Positions 15,829 through 25,704 of a stretch of DNA of 63,289 bases are shown here, piece after piece; position 1 is the stretch's first letter, and each line of letters opens with the position of its first letter. The stretch is taken from the NCBI RefSeq assembly GCF_000426225.1, contig NZ_AUEY01000018.1, forward strand, positions 1 to 63,289, written 5' to 3'. Source of the stretch: Desulforegula conservatrix Mb1Pa (lineage in GTDB: Bacteria; Desulfobacterota; Desulfobacteria; Desulfobacterales; Desulforegulaceae). The notes beneath the pieces were generated by a model. The model saw only the letters and a program-made list of their open reading frames with translations. It made no database searches and was not told where the DNA came from. The position numbers and the translations under genes were made by a program.

Positions 15829-17250
15829 TCATCTATTATTTAGATTTGCACATATTCTTATGATCAATGCCTCAATAAGAAGCACATTATCGCCTCCGGA
15901 GGTCTTCATTTTCAAATCAAGCTTTGATAGCTCTTCGAAAAAAGACACAAGCTCTCCCATGGTAAAAGCAGAAACTTTCTGAAAAAGCAGATAAAGGGGA
16001 TAAGGACTTGTCCCTTTTGCCATAAGAAGATCTGTTTTTGCGGCCTGGGCCTTTCTGGAATTAGCTGGAATTGAAGCAGACAGCCAGTTTGTAATGATTC
16101 CGGTCAGATCGGAATCAACTGAAGTGACAGACGGCATCACAGCATTCTGGAAATCGTTGTATGACATGCCCTTGCGCCATGCTCTGCCATTTTGTCCATC
16201 GCAAAAGCTTTTTACAACAAGCAACCTGCGGACAAGATTTATCATAGAGGCAAGAATCTGGAGAGGATGTGCACCTGAATCAAGAATTGATCTCATGAAA
16301 AAGATGGACGATTCGAGATCCCTGGAAGCAAGGGAATTGGTAAACTCGTAAATTGGGTCCTGTTTTGTTCTGGCCAGGACATTATTAACGTCTTCCTTTG
16401 TTATTTTCTGGCGCTCTCCTGAAAAATCAGCAAGAAGTTTTAGATTCTCGGAAAAAACCCTGAGATCGTCCCCGGTCATATCTCTTAGCGCCATAAAAGC
16501 AAGGGAATCGAGGCTCTTTTTGAGCGGGCCAAGCATTTCTGCCGCCTTTTCCCTGAAAATTACATCCTGGGCATCTTTATCAGCCTTTCTGTCCCCTTTT
16601 GGAATCTGACAATTTACGATCAGGGCAGTCGAACTGAATTTTTTGTATCCGGCCTTTCTCTTGTCAACAGAATCGCAAATTAGAACAAGAAAATGATTTT
16701 TCGGCAGTCCCTTAGCTATTGTCTTTTCAATAATTGAAGAGTCGCCCTGCCCTTCGTCTGCCGTTATTCCGTTTTGACGGATATGATTTATAATACCCCA
16801 CGCCCAGTCATCTTCAGACGACAGGCCTATTTTTTCGTGAAAATTTGCCGAGGTTATCGAGGCAAGATCCAAGCCTGATTCAACGATGAATTTAAGAAGG
16901 AATTTAGAGGCTCTTTTTTTGTCATCCTTATCAAAGGCCTGTTTTGATTTTGCTATTATTCCAGGGAGATCTTCCTTTGATTCAAAAATTTTCGCGTCAG
17001 TAATACAGACAAGCTTCGGGCCAGGGAAAAAAGATCTGGTCATCAAAAATTCAATGGCATTTCCTATTCCTGAAAGCCCATCTGCCTTTTCATAATTTAT
17101 CCCCGGATCCTTACCCTTGAAAACATGGGTCATGAGCTTTGCCATTGCAGAATCAGCAAGGCACGAATCGCCAAAGATCAGAATGGTTTGGTGAAGGTCT
17201 TCGCCTGATTTAAGATGTTTGTCCAGATCCCTGTGGGTTATTTCAGGCAT
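15829..17250 (-). CDS. holA: DNA polymerase III delta subunit (clamp loader)
   Basis: A 473-residue protein against about 340 in E. coli. The C-terminal half matches HolA well: MTGDDLRVFSENLKLLADFS, the ITKEDVNNVL linker, then an ILASMINLVRRLLVVKSFCD helix of the collar domain. The N-terminal AAA-like part (about 20 to 75) and a LPKNHFLVLICDSVDKRK strand (about 185 to 205) flank roughly 100 extra residues. The protein should open the beta clamp in the replisome. It overlaps the end of lgt by 8 nt and is last in lspA-lgt-holA. Confidence 0.85.
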   Translation of the reverse strand: MPEITHRDLDKHLKSGEDLHQTILIFGDSCLADSAMAKLMTHVFKGKDPGINYEKADGLSGIGNAIEFLMTRSFFPGPKLVCITDAKIFESKEDLPGIIAKSKQAFDKDDKKRASKFLLKFIVESGLDLASITSANFHEKIGLSSEDDWAWGIINHIRQNGITADEGQGDSSIIEKTIAKGLPKNHFLVLICDSVDKRKAGYKKFSSTALIVNCQIPKGDRKADKDAQDVIFREKAAEMLGPLKKSLDSLAFMALRDMTGDDLRVFSENLKLLADFSGERQKITKEDVNNVLARTKQDPIYEFTNSLASRDLESSIFFMRSILDSGAHPLQILASMINLVRRLLVVKSFCDGQNGRAWRKGMSYNDFQNAVMPSVTSVDSDLTGIITNWLSASIPANSRKAQAAKTDLLMAKGTSPYPLYLLFQKVSAFTMGELVSFFEELSKLDLKMKTSGGDNVLLIEALIIRICANLNNR

Positions 17251-18013
17251 TTTTCGTTTTTTTTCTTCTCAAATAAAAATGCATGAATACTGACGCTGTT
17301 ATCATCATAATCCCTATGGTCTGGGAAACGGAAACCGTACCGAAAATAAAAGCGCCCCTGTCATCGCCTCTGAATATCTCGATGATAAAACGCATTGCTC
17401 CGTAAAGAAGAACGTATACCCAGAAGACCTGACCATCGATCTGCTTCTTTTTTCTGAAAAGCATCAAAGCTGCGAATATAAGCAGATTGCCGATTACTTC
17501 ATAAATCTGGGTGGGGTGCAGCGGAATATCAAGAGGAGCAAGAGAACCATGATCATGAAAGGTGATTGCCCAGGGCAGATCACATTCCCTGCCGTAACAG
17601 CAGCCTGCCATAAGGCACCCTATTCTTCCCACTGCATGGCCTATGGCAAGACCAGGGGCAAGTATGTCCGCGTATTTCCAAAGACTAATCTTCTTATATT
17701 TTGTATAGGCCCAGACAGTTATTATGGCGAAAATAAAACCACCGTAAAATACGAGGCCTCCTTCCCATATCTTGAAAACATTGACCGGATTTTTCAAAAA
17801 AAAGTCAAGATTGGTAAGAATATAAAAAGACCTGCCGCCCAGGACTCCGAATATAATAAGATAAAAAACCAGATCACTCACAATGTCAGGGTTCTCACCA
17901 ATCAAAACAGCCTCACGTCTTGAAATATAAAGGCCGGAAATAAATCCAAGCGCAAGAAAAAGGCCGTATGTATAAAGAGTGATCGAGCCTAAACTGAATA
18001 TTACCGGATGCAT
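17243..18013 (-). CDS. lgt: Prolipoprotein diacylglyceryl transferase
   Basis: A 256-residue polytopic membrane protein. It has the Lgt signature GHAVGRIGCLMAGCCYGREC (about 140 to 160) containing the key Arg, plus the essential YTYGLFLALGF stretch near the N-terminus and HPTQIYE later. It moves diacylglycerol from phosphatidylglycerol to the lipobox Cys, the first step of lipoprotein maturation. It is 20 nt downstream of lspA, so both lipoprotein-processing enzymes share an operon. Confidence 0.95.
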   Translation of the reverse strand: MHPVIFSLGSITLYTYGLFLALGFISGLYISRREAVLIGENPDIVSDLVFYLIIFGVLGGRSFYILTNLDFFLKNPVNVFKIWEGGLVFYGGFIFAIITVWAYTKYKKISLWKYADILAPGLAIGHAVGRIGCLMAGCCYGRECDLPWAITFHDHGSLAPLDIPLHPTQIYEVIGNLLIFAALMLFRKKKQIDGQVFWVYVLLYGAMRFIIEIFRGDDRGAFIFGTVSVSQTIGIMMITASVFMHFYLRRKKTKNA

Positions 18014-18033
18014 AAAACCTCACTTGTGTAGAA

Positions 18034-18531
18034 TCAATCAGGAATTTTGCCGAAAACAACATGCCATAAAAAAATAGCCATACCAATGGTAATGGCACTA
18101 TCTGCCACATTGAACGCGGGCCAGTGGTAATTGAAGTATTCAAGATAGAAATCCAGGAAGTCGACAACTTCTCCGAATCTGATCCTGTCCACAAGATTAC
18201 CGGCCGCTCCGCCAAGTATCATTGCAAACGCGGAAGAAAGCCATTTCAAGTCCTTTGGTGTTGACCAGTAAAAATAAATGACTGCTATTACTGCAAAACC
18301 CGAAACCACAAAAAAAACAAGGGCTCTCACCAGGCTTGAATGGTTTGCAAGAAAGCCGAACGCACCGCCAGGATTTCTTACTGATACGATATTGAACAAA
18401 CCCGGGATTACAGGTATTTCCTGATGCAGGAACAGATATTTCAGTATGATGATCTTTGTTATCTGATCAATAATCAGAACAATTCCAGAAATCAGTAGAA
18501 GTCTGATTATTTTTTCTTTATCCATGACCAT
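18034..18531 (-). CDS. lspA: Lipoprotein signal peptidase (signal peptidase II)
   Basis: A 165-residue protein with four membrane segments. Catalytic aspartates lie in AGNLVDRIRFGEVVDFLD and FNVADSAITIG. The NPGGAFGFL motif is also present, as expected for the family. It cuts signal peptides of diacylglyceryl-modified prolipoproteins made by Lgt. In many Desulfobacterota lspA directly follows ileS. Here it also follows ileS on the same strand, but about 455 bp of repeat DNA separates them. Confidence 0.95.
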   Translation of the reverse strand: MVMDKEKIIRLLLISGIVLIIDQITKIIILKYLFLHQEIPVIPGLFNIVSVRNPGGAFGFLANHSSLVRALVFFVVSGFAVIAVIYFYWSTPKDLKWLSSAFAMILGGAAGNLVDRIRFGEVVDFLDFYLEYFNYHWPAFNVADSAITIGMAIFLWHVVFGKIPD

Positions 18532-18605
18532 GCAGTAAACCTTTGCAGTTTATAAATAATTAGTGGGAAGACTGGATTATAAAACCTATACTTTTTTAAA
18601 TTTAT

Positions 18606-18650
18606 TGTCGGATTACGAGCAAAGGACACTATAGTCCGACCTACGAACTA
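18606..18650 (-). repeat. Fragment of repeat family 2 long arm
   Basis: GTCGGATTACGAGCAAAGGA followed by CACTATAGTCCGACCTACGAA matches, in reverse, the arm at 12195-12232 and 59963-60004. It forms a GTCGGA/TCCGAC stem. It lies in the ileS-lspA gap. Confidence 0.5.
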
Positions 18651-18687
18651 TTATGATTTTCACTTATACCAAAAACCATAAAGTTAT

Positions 18688-18916
18688 GTGGTTATGCTCA
18701 ATTCTCAGTGATATTTTAAAAGTCATGGCCCGATCATTTTTAAAACTCTTAAAATATCAATGTTTTTGCCAAATAACAAAACCATGAAGTTTTTGCGGAG
18801 CTTTTTTACAAAAAAGCGGCCCGCTCGAGGCACTCGCCCTATCAACTTCAAAACAGCCGGGCGAATACGCTTCGTCTGACTTTGGTCGATTGGGTTATAA
18901 AGCCTCGCCGGAGGCA
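18688..18916 (-). repeat. Family 2 extended copy, inverted partner of 27120-27346
   Basis: About 227 bp that reads, in reverse complement, along the copy at 27120-27346: CTCGCCGGAGGC end, TATAACCCAAT, CAAAGTCAGACGAAGCG, the GCTTTTT core, AACAAAACCA and the distal TGCTCAATTCTCAG. An open frame at 18723-18917 lies entirely inside it and is not a gene. Confidence 0.65.
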
Positions 18917-18986
18917 AGCCGAATCTTCACAAAAATCAAATGGATCTCTGCAAAAAACAGAGACCCATAGATTGTTAATCAACTTA

Positions 18987-21782
18987 TTAAATAATCTGAC
19001 GTATTACAGAAGAACACCTTTTGCAAAGCTGGGGATGTTCGACATCCTGACCTACAAAAGTGTCGTATATCCAGCATCTCGGGCATTTTTCTCCGCCTGC
19101 CTTTTCAACTTTAATGGAAAGCCCAGGCAAATCCTGACTAACATATACTTCTCCAAGATTTTCAGAATCAGTCGCCCTTGCAGCAGATACTATGAATATA
19201 CCCGCAAGATCGTCCGCAAAACCTGAAAGAACATCATAAACATCGCCTTCAGCCTGTATTGTCACGGATGAATCGAGTGAATGGCCGACAAGCTTTGTAA
19301 CTCTGGCCTGCTCTATCGCCTTTGTTACATCGCCCCTCACCTTAAGGATAGTTTCCCATTTTGCGGCAAGTTCGTCATTTCTCCACGCTTCATTATAAAC
19401 AGGCATATCAGCAAGATGAACACTCGCTGGCCTGCCCTCTGTCTTTGGCATATATTTCCATACTTCTTCGGACGTGAAGCAGAGAATCGGAGCCATGGCC
19501 TTAACAATTGAATCAAGGATTATGTGCATGACAGTCTGTGCGCTTCTTCTTTCGACAGATCCAGCAGGCAGAACATAGAGTCTGTCCTTCAGAATATCTA
19601 AGTAAAATGCGGAAAGATCCACGCCGCAGTAATTAGCAAGCGTATGATGGATAATGTGAAGATCATAATCATCATATGCTTTCTTTATTCTATCAAGAAT
19701 GTCCCCAAGCCTGTGAAGCGCAAATCTGTCGAGGCTTGTCATTTCATCAAGAGCAACCGCGTCTTTTGAAGGATCAAAATCAGAAAGATTGCCAAGAATG
19801 AACCGGCAGGTATTTCTGATGCGCCTGTATGCGTCTGAAAGCTGTTTCAGAATATTGTCAGAGATTCTGATATCATCTCTGTAGTCAGAAGACGCTACCC
19901 AGAGCCTTAATATTTCGGCCCCGAATTTTTTGATGACTTCTTCAGGAGCAATTACATTGCCCACTGACTTGGACATCTTGCGACCTTCGGCATCCACAAC
20001 AAAACCGTGGGTAAGAACTGATTTATAAGGAGCTGAACCTTTGATTCCCACAGAAGTAAGAAGAGAACTGTGGAACCAGCCTCTATGCTGGTCACTGCCT
20101 TCAAGATACATATCAGCAGGCCATGAGAGCGCAGGGTTTGTTTTGAGAACAGCTGCATGGCTGACGCCTGAGTCAAACCATACGTCAAGAATATCTCTTT
20201 CCTTGCCAAAATCAGAAGATCCGCATTTGGAACATTTTGTACCTTCTGGCAGGAAGAAAGAAGCATCCTTTTCAAACCATGCATCTACGCCGTTTTCCTT
20301 GAAAAGCTCGTAAATACGGTCTGCTATTTCCTTTGTCATGTGCAGCTCATCACAGTCCTTGCAATGGAACATGGTGATCGGAACTCCCCATGATCTCTGC
20401 CTTGAAACGCACCAGTCCGGACGATTTTCAATCATGCCGTGTATTCTGTCACGTCCCCAACTTGGAATCCACTGGACTCTTTCAATTTCATCAAGGGCTT
20501 TTTTTCTCAGGCCTGTCTTGTCCATTGAAATGAACCACTGTGCCGTAGCCCTGAAAATAACTGGTTTTTTGCATCTCCAGCAGTGGGGATAGGAATGGTT
20601 CATTTTTTCTTCTTTAACGAGCATGCCCTTTTCTTTAAGGATGTTTATTACTGACTCGTTTGCCTTGAAAACAAACTGCCCCTCAAGACCAGGAGCTTCC
20701 TTTGTATAGCATCCGTTATCGCCTACAGGAGCAAAAGGCTCTAGGCCGTACCTGAGTCCGACAATATGGTCGTCCGTACCATGTCCGGGAGCTGTGTGAA
20801 CACAACCTGTTCCAGCTTCAAGAGTAACATGAAGGCCGTTCATTATTATCGAGTCACGATCATAAAAAGGATGTGAACATTTGAGGCCGTCTATCTGAAC
20901 TCCTGTGAATTCGGCAATTGTATTGATTGTTTCAATACCGAAAGTCTGCATGCATTTTTCAGCAAGTTCCTTTGCGACCACAAGAACTTCATCTCCATTT
21001 TCTATTGCTGAGTACTCAAAATCAGGGTTAACACTGACACCAAGGTTGGCAGGAATTGTCCATGGAGTTGTCGTCCATATTACCAGAAATATTTTCTTGC
21101 CAGCAAGGGCAGGAGATATGAAAGACAAATCGTCTTTTACAGGAAAACGAACATATATTGAAGGCGAGACAGTATTTTCATGCTCTATTTCAGCTTCTGC
21201 AAGAGCTGTAGTACAGCTGCAGCACCAGTGAATCGGCTTTTTCCCCCTGAAAAGGCTGCCTTTAAGATAAAATTCACAGCACTCACGGGCAATCTCGGCC
21301 TCGTACTGATAATTCATTGTAAGATAAGGATTCTGCCAGTCAGCAAGAACACCGAGTCTTCGGAACTCGTCCCTCTGGATGTTTATGAATCCTGATGCGT
21401 ATTCACGGCACTTTCCGCGGATTTCGGCTGTTGTCATGTCATGTTTTTTCTTGCCGAGCTGTTTGTCGACATTAAGCTCTATAGGAAGGCCGTGACAGTC
21501 CCAGCCAGGAACATACGGAGCGTCAAAACCAGCCATCTGGCGTGATTTAACAACTATATCCTTTAATATTTTATTAAGGGCTGTTCCGATATGAATATGT
21601 CCGTTTGCATACGGAGGGCCGTCGTGAAGGATGAATTTCTGTCTGCCTTTTGAGTGCTCACGAATATTCCCGTACAGGTTTCCTTCTTCCCATGCCTTTA
21701 TCTGTACAGGTTCACGGCTTGCAAGATCCGCCTTCATGGGGAAATCTGTAACCGGAAGATTCAACGTATTCTTATAGTCCAT
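18987..21782 (-). CDS. ileS: Isoleucyl-tRNA synthetase
   Basis: A 931-residue class Ia synthetase; the start at 21782 is chosen for GGAGGA about 9 nt upstream, and an in-frame ATG 18 codons earlier exists. The HIGH-type motif is [10 protein letters not shown] near residue 60 and the KMSKS motif is [10 protein letters not shown] near 605. The [13 protein letters not shown] segment begins the editing domain. A C-terminal zinc ribbon has CPRC and CKRC. It charges tRNA-Ile with isoleucine and edits valine. No T-box is visible upstream. Confidence 0.97.
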   Translation of the reverse strand: MDYKNTLNLPVTDFPMKADLASREPVQIKAWEEGNLYGNIREHSKGRQKFILHDGPPYANGHIHIGTALNKILKDIVVKSRQMAGFDAPYVPGWDCHGLPIELNVDKQLGKKKHDMTTAEIRGKCREYASGFINIQRDEFRRLGVLADWQNPYLTMNYQYEAEIARECCEFYLKGSLFRGKKPIHWCCSCTTALAEAEIEHENTVSPSIYVRFPVKDDLSFISPALAGKKIFLVIWTTTPWTIPANLGVSVNPDFEYSAIENGDEVLVVAKELAEKCMQTFGIETINTIAEFTGVQIDGLKCSHPFYDRDSIIMNGLHVTLEAGTGCVHTAPGHGTDDHIVGLRYGLEPFAPVGDNGCYTKEAPGLEGQFVFKANESVINILKEKGMLVKEEKMNHSYPHCWRCKKPVIFRATAQWFISMDKTGLRKKALDEIERVQWIPSWGRDRIHGMIENRPDWCVSRQRSWGVPITMFHCKDCDELHMTKEIADRIYELFKENGVDAWFEKDASFFLPEGTKCSKCGSSDFGKERDILDVWFDSGVSHAAVLKTNPALSWPADMYLEGSDQHRGWFHSSLLTSVGIKGSAPYKSVLTHGFVVDAEGRKMSKSVGNVIAPEEVIKKFGAEILRLWVASSDYRDDIRISDNILKQLSDAYRRIRNTCRFILGNLSDFDPSKDAVALDEMTSLDRFALHRLGDILDRIKKAYDDYDLHIIHHTLANYCGVDLSAFYLDILKDRLYVLPAGSVERRSAQTVMHIILDSIVKAMAPILCFTSEEVWKYMPKTEGRPASVHLADMPVYNEAWRNDELAAKWETILKVRGDVTKAIEQARVTKLVGHSLDSSVTIQAEGDVYDVLSGFADDLAGIFIVSAARATDSENLGEVYVSQDLPGLSIKVEKAGGEKCPRCWIYDTFVGQDVEHPQLCKRCSSVIRQII

Positions 21783-21936
21783 CACCAATGGTCCTCCAAA
21801 CGGGATTTCAATGAGGACGCCCCTCTTTTGTAGCAATAACGATTTATATGGCGTCCATTATTTTATAAAGAGAATGAATTTAACCAGACGTTCATTTGGT
21901 GTCAAGGAAATGCTTGCTTCTCACTAACTTCTGCAT

Positions 21937-22704
21937 TCAGTTTCCAAGATAAAAACTGAAAAATTTTGCGGGATCATCTGTCATAATGCCTTCAAGGTCA
22001 AGCTCAATTGCCTTTGAAAGTGTCTGGGGAATATTGCAGGAATAGGTATAAACCTTTCTTCCGGCAGCCTTTGCAGCATTTACAAATCCCGGAGTCAGAT
22101 CATTTATGTCCATACAGAATGCAGAAATAAAATGAGGGGCCTTTTCAGGATTTTTGAAATACCCGTAATCTGTTTCCATATTCATTACATATCTAAGCTT
22201 AGGCATTATCTTATAAAAACCAGACAAGAGATCTCCGTCAAATGAAAGTACAGAAACTTTTTCTTCTATATTTTGAGGCATGAAATTTTTCAGTGAATCA
22301 GCAAGAAGCTCTAAGAATTTTTCACGCCTGCTGCCGTCAAGATCGCCTGGATATGATTTAAGCTCAAGCATCAGCATGGTCTGGGGCAAATATTTTTCAA
22401 AAAAATAATCAAGTGTCATGATCTTCTGACCAGAATATGATTCTGTAAACCATTTACCGCAATCAAGTTTCCTAAGTTCTTTCAGGGTGATCTCAGAAAT
22501 CGGCCTTGGTTTCTTCTCAAGTTTTTTTGTGGTTCTGTCGTGATAGATCACAAGCTTGTCATCCGAGGTCATCTGAATATCTGTCTCAAAACCGTCTATG
22601 GGATATTCGAGGGCAAGATCAAAAGCTGCCTCAGTGTTTTCAGGAGCGGCGGCCATTGCCCCTCTATGTGCAATCACAAGCCTTTCGTATTTTCTATTCT
22701 TCAA
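21937..22704 (-). CDS. Glycerophosphodiester phosphodiesterase
   Basis: A 255-residue GDPD of the UgpQ type. The motif IAHRGAMAAAPENTEAAF (about 10 to 27) has the catalytic His and the PENT signature. Metal ligands follow in GFETDIQMTSDDKLVIYHD, and LMLELKSYPGD gives a further acidic site. There is no signal peptide, so it is cytoplasmic. It hydrolyses glycerophosphodiesters to glycerol 3-phosphate and an alcohol. Its start overlaps the MerR gene by 11 nt. Confidence 0.9.
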   Translation of the reverse strand: MKNRKYERLVIAHRGAMAAAPENTEAAFDLALEYPIDGFETDIQMTSDDKLVIYHDRTTKKLEKKPRPISEITLKELRKLDCGKWFTESYSGQKIMTLDYFFEKYLPQTMLMLELKSYPGDLDGSRREKFLELLADSLKNFMPQNIEEKVSVLSFDGDLLSGFYKIMPKLRYVMNMETDYGYFKNPEKAPHFISAFCMDINDLTPGFVNAAKAAGRKVYTYSCNIPQTLSKAIELDLEGIMTDDPAKFFSFYLGN

Positions 22705-23167
22705 AATATTCCTCCACTGCCCTTTTATCCTTTTTTACCTCTAGTTCTTTGAGCCTCGAGTCCATATGCTCATGAAGCGCCATGAGATCATGTTCAAGAT
22801 GCTGAAGCTCGCTTATCCGCTCCCTGATTTCCGCAAGTCTCCTGTCTCCGAATTTAAGCGCCTTTCTGAGCTGTTCTGCCTCATTGTAATCCACATCTGT
22901 CATTCCTATAATTTCAGCAATTTCCTCGAGTGTATAGCCGAACCTTTTGCCCCTCAGAATAAGCCTGAGCCTTGCCCTGTCCCTCTTGGTATAGAACCTC
23001 TGATTACCATTTGTCCTGCCTGGCGAGATCATGCCCTTTTCTTCGTAAAATCTTATGGAACGCGTGCTTACGTCAAATTCATGTGCAAGTTCCGATATAG
23101 TAATTATATCTTTTTGAGTAATTATATCTTTTTTGGGCTCTTCAGAATTCATCATAATCCTATTCAT
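22694..23167 (-). CDS. MerR family regulator, LiuR-like
   Basis: A 157-residue protein. The HTH and wing (ISELAHEFDVSTRSIRFYEE, then a GMISPGR...NQRFYTKRDRAR stretch) match the MerR branch that includes LiuR, which in proteobacteria controls branched-chain amino acid and acyl-CoA degradation. No metal-binding Cys are present, and a long coiled coil (about 95 to 145) gives the dimer. The gene is divergent from the acyl-CoA synthetase gene, whose promoter carries a perfect dyad. The start could also be at 23155 or 23152, where AGGA is nearer. Confidence 0.85.
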   Translation of the reverse strand: MNRIMMNSEEPKKDIITQKDIITISELAHEFDVSTRSIRFYEEKGMISPGRTNGNQRFYTKRDRARLRLILRGKRFGYTLEEIAEIIGMTDVDYNEAEQLRKALKFGDRRLAEIRERISELQHLEHDLMALHEHMDSRLKELEVKKDKRAVEEYFEE

Positions 23168-23297
23168 TAAATCGGCTCATTTATACCGTATTTCCAAAAT
23201 TACCGGAAGATTACACAAAAAGCCGTCCGATAAAAACAAATAATTTCGTTCTGTAATCATTATTATATACGGGTTTATTGATATGAAACTTAGAGTA

Positions 23298-23345
23298 TTG
23301 ACAAAGTTCATTGCTTGATATAATCGTTATTTACGTTAACGTAAA
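23298..23345 (+). promoter_or_regulatory. Promoter and palindromic operator upstream of the acyl-CoA synthetase gene
   Basis: TTGACA (23298-23303), a 15-nt spacer and TATAAT (23319-23324) precede a perfect 16-bp palindrome TTTACGTTAACGTAAA (23330-23345). The palindrome covers the expected transcription start. Its position suggests repression, and the divergent LiuR-like MerR protein is the obvious candidate ligand-responsive regulator. The similarity to LiuR-type ACGT dyads is from memory. Confidence 0.65.
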
Positions 23346-23401
23346 CACTAAGATCATCACAAACGAAATCAACAGCAAAAAAACATTCAGAGGAACGCAC
23401 C

Positions 23402-25504
23402 ATGGAAAAGCTGTTTTACCCTGAATCCATAGCCATTGCAGGTCTTTCTTCAAAAAAGCAGAATACGCCCAAAATAATCCTGGAAAACCTTATAAGATGG
23501 GGATACAAGGGCAGAATTTTCGGAATCAACCCATCAGCAACCGAAAACGAAGTATGCGGGATCAAAATATACAAAAGCGCCACAGAGCTACCTGAAATTC
23601 CTGATCTTGGGGTGATCCTCATTCCTGCAAAACATGTCCCTCCGGCTGTGGATGACTGCGGAAACGGAGGAATAAAGCGGCTTGCCGTACTTGCGGGCGG
23701 ATTCAATGAAAGCAGCGAAGAAGGCCTGATTCTTGCCGAACAGCTTGTGGCCAATGCAAAAAAGCACGGAATAAAATTCGTCGGCCCCAATGCTTTTACT
23801 CTGGCAAATACCGCAAATGGCCTGTGCTTTCCTTTCGTACCGAGCTTCAAGCCTCCTAAAGGAGGACTCTCCTTAATAACCCAGAGTGGCGGACTTGGAA
23901 TATTTCTGTGGAATCTCATGGAAAATGAAAACGTGGGACTCGCCAAGTTTGTCAGTATCGGTAACAAGCTGAATCTGGATGAAAGCGACTTCATTGAATA
24001 TCTCGGCAATGACTCTGAAACCAAGGTAATCTGCCTTTATCTTGAAAGTATTGTTAACGGGACCAAGCTCATTGAGGCTGCCCAGAAAATAAACAAGCCA
24101 TTGATTGTCTACAAGGCCAACACCACAGTAGCCGGAAACAAGGCGGCAATGAGCCATACGGCTTCACTCAGCAACAACGAGGATATCATTGATTCGGCCT
24201 TTGAAAGGGCTGGAATCATAAGAATTGACAACTTCAGGGATTTCATAACAACAGCAAAGGCTTTTGACCTTCCTCCAATGAAAGGCAGGCGCATATTTAC
24301 AATGAGTCCTGCCGGTGGCATTGCAGTTTCAATGGCAGATATATGCGAAAAGGAAGGATTCTGTTTTGCCGATCCGGGGGTAGCCTTCTATAATGAACTT
24401 TCCGACATCGCCAACGCAGGCATAATTAAATTTTCCAACCCCCTCGACATGGGAGATTTTTACAAATCCAACATGTACCCCCTCATTTTCAGCAGGGTTC
24501 TTGAAAATGAAAATGTTGACGGAGCAGTCTGCGTAAGTCAGTGGCCTAAAATGCCTTCTGGAGGAGAAGACTATTTCACGGATCTCTTTAATACTGATAT
24601 TTCAAATCCGACAATAGGAGCGATAAGGTCATCAAATAAGCCGCTTGCATTTGCGCTTTATGGCCACGGCCCATATGTCGCAAATATAAAGAGAAGGCTC
24701 TCCATCCCTGTTTTTGATGGCCCTGAAGAAGCAATCAAGGCGATGAAACGCCAGATGGCCTTTTATACGAAAAAAGCAGAAGGGAACTTTATCCCTACCC
24801 AAGTCGACGGTATTAACAAGACCGCTGCTGCCGAATGGATAAAAGATAAGGATGGCGTTCTTGGCGAGGAAAGTCTGGAGCTTCTTGAGTTCTATGGAAT
24901 CAAATGCCCTGAATCACAGGTTGCAAACTCCCCGGACGAAGCTGCAAAAGCAGCTGCAAAAATTGGATTTCCTGTGGTCATGAAGGTAGTATCTCCTGAT
25001 GCTGTTCACAAAACTGAGGCTGGCGGAGTTCTTGTTGAAATAAAATCAGCAGATGAAGCTAAAAAAGGCTTTGAAACCATAAAAAGCAATCTCGAAGCTT
25101 ATAAGAAAAACGCCCGCCTTGATGGTATCAGAATTACGGAAATGGCATCATCCGGCCATGATATGTTTGTCGGCGGAGTAAACGATCCGTCCTTCGGCCC
25201 GGTTGTGTTTTTCGGATACGGCGGAATTTTTGTCGAAGTTTTTAAAGATGTTGAAAACACTCTATGCCCGTCTTCAATTGAAGAAATTAAAGGCAAAATA
25301 ACACGCCTAAAATCATACATGATACTTTCAGGAACAAGGGGTCAAAAGGCGGCAGATATAGAGGCCTATGCATCACTGATTTTAAGGGTATCACATCTTA
25401 TGGCCGATTTCCCTGAAATCAAGGAGCTTGACCTGAACCCGGTGAGAATTCTGGAGAGGGGCGGTGTTATGGCATTAGACGCAAGGATGGGGATTAAAAG
25501 ATAA
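23402..25504 (+). CDS. Acyl/acetyl-CoA synthetase (ADP-forming), fused alpha-beta type
   Basis: A 700-residue protein. It has a CoA-binding Rossmann domain (1 to about 130, MEKLFYPESIAIAGLSSKKQ), a succinyl-CoA ligase-like domain (about 150 to 290, with LITQSGGLG), and a later ligase part. Its phosphohistidine region has MSHTASLSNNED. The C-terminal ATP-grasp is about 485 to 695, with GFPVVMKVVSPDAVHKTEAG and ELDLNPVRI. It interconverts an acyl-CoA, ADP and phosphate with the acid, CoA and ATP, so it can conserve energy in fermentative acid formation. It is probably regulated by the divergent MerR. Confidence 0.92.
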   Translation: MEKLFYPESIAIAGLSSKKQNTPKIILENLIRWGYKGRIFGINPSATENEVCGIKIYKSATELPEIPDLGVILIPAKHVPPAVDDCGNGGIKRLAVLAGGFNESSEEGLILAEQLVANAKKHGIKFVGPNAFTLANTANGLCFPFVPSFKPPKGGLSLITQSGGLGIFLWNLMENENVGLAKFVSIGNKLNLDESDFIEYLGNDSETKVICLYLESIVNGTKLIEAAQKINKPLIVYKANTTVAGNKAAMSHTASLSNNEDIIDSAFERAGIIRIDNFRDFITTAKAFDLPPMKGRRIFTMSPAGGIAVSMADICEKEGFCFADPGVAFYNELSDIANAGIIKFSNPLDMGDFYKSNMYPLIFSRVLENENVDGAVCVSQWPKMPSGGEDYFTDLFNTDISNPTIGAIRSSNKPLAFALYGHGPYVANIKRRLSIPVFDGPEEAIKAMKRQMAFYTKKAEGNFIPTQVDGINKTAAAEWIKDKDGVLGEESLELLEFYGIKCPESQVANSPDEAAKAAAKIGFPVVMKVVSPDAVHKTEAGGVLVEIKSADEAKKGFETIKSNLEAYKKNARLDGIRITEMASSGHDMFVGGVNDPSFGPVVFFGYGGIFVEVFKDVENTLCPSSIEEIKGKITRLKSYMILSGTRGQKAADIEAYASLILRVSHLMADFPEIKELDLNPVRILERGGVMALDARMGIKR

Positions 25505-25636
25505 CAAGGTCGCAAAAAGTCCGATTACCGTCATTCCGGCGCAGGCCGGAATCCAGAAGTATTTGAAATTACTGGATGCCGGACCAAGTCCGGCATGACG
25601 ACACCTCCCATTTTTGATTTTTTGCGAGACCATCAA
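25503..25636 (+). repeat. Dispersed repeat family 1, copy 3 (best preserved)
   Basis: It starts on the last bases of the upstream stop codon: ACAAGGTCGCAAAAAGTCCG left end, GTCATTCCGGCGCAGGCCGG inner arm 1, ATGCCGGACCAAGTCCGGCA inner arm 2, and TTTTTTGCGAGACCATCAA right end. Each inner arm is itself a hairpin, nested within the terminal inverted repeats. Confidence 0.85.
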
Positions 25637-25704
25637 TAATAAAAAACAAGGGAATTTTTTAAAAAAAATCCCATTGTCCCCTTCAAAAACTTTCAGGAGC
25701 TAAA

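Noticed and set aside
18723-18917. 64-codon minus-strand open frame
   Set aside because: It is fully inside the 227-bp family 2 repeat, and the same frame is not kept in the inverted partner.
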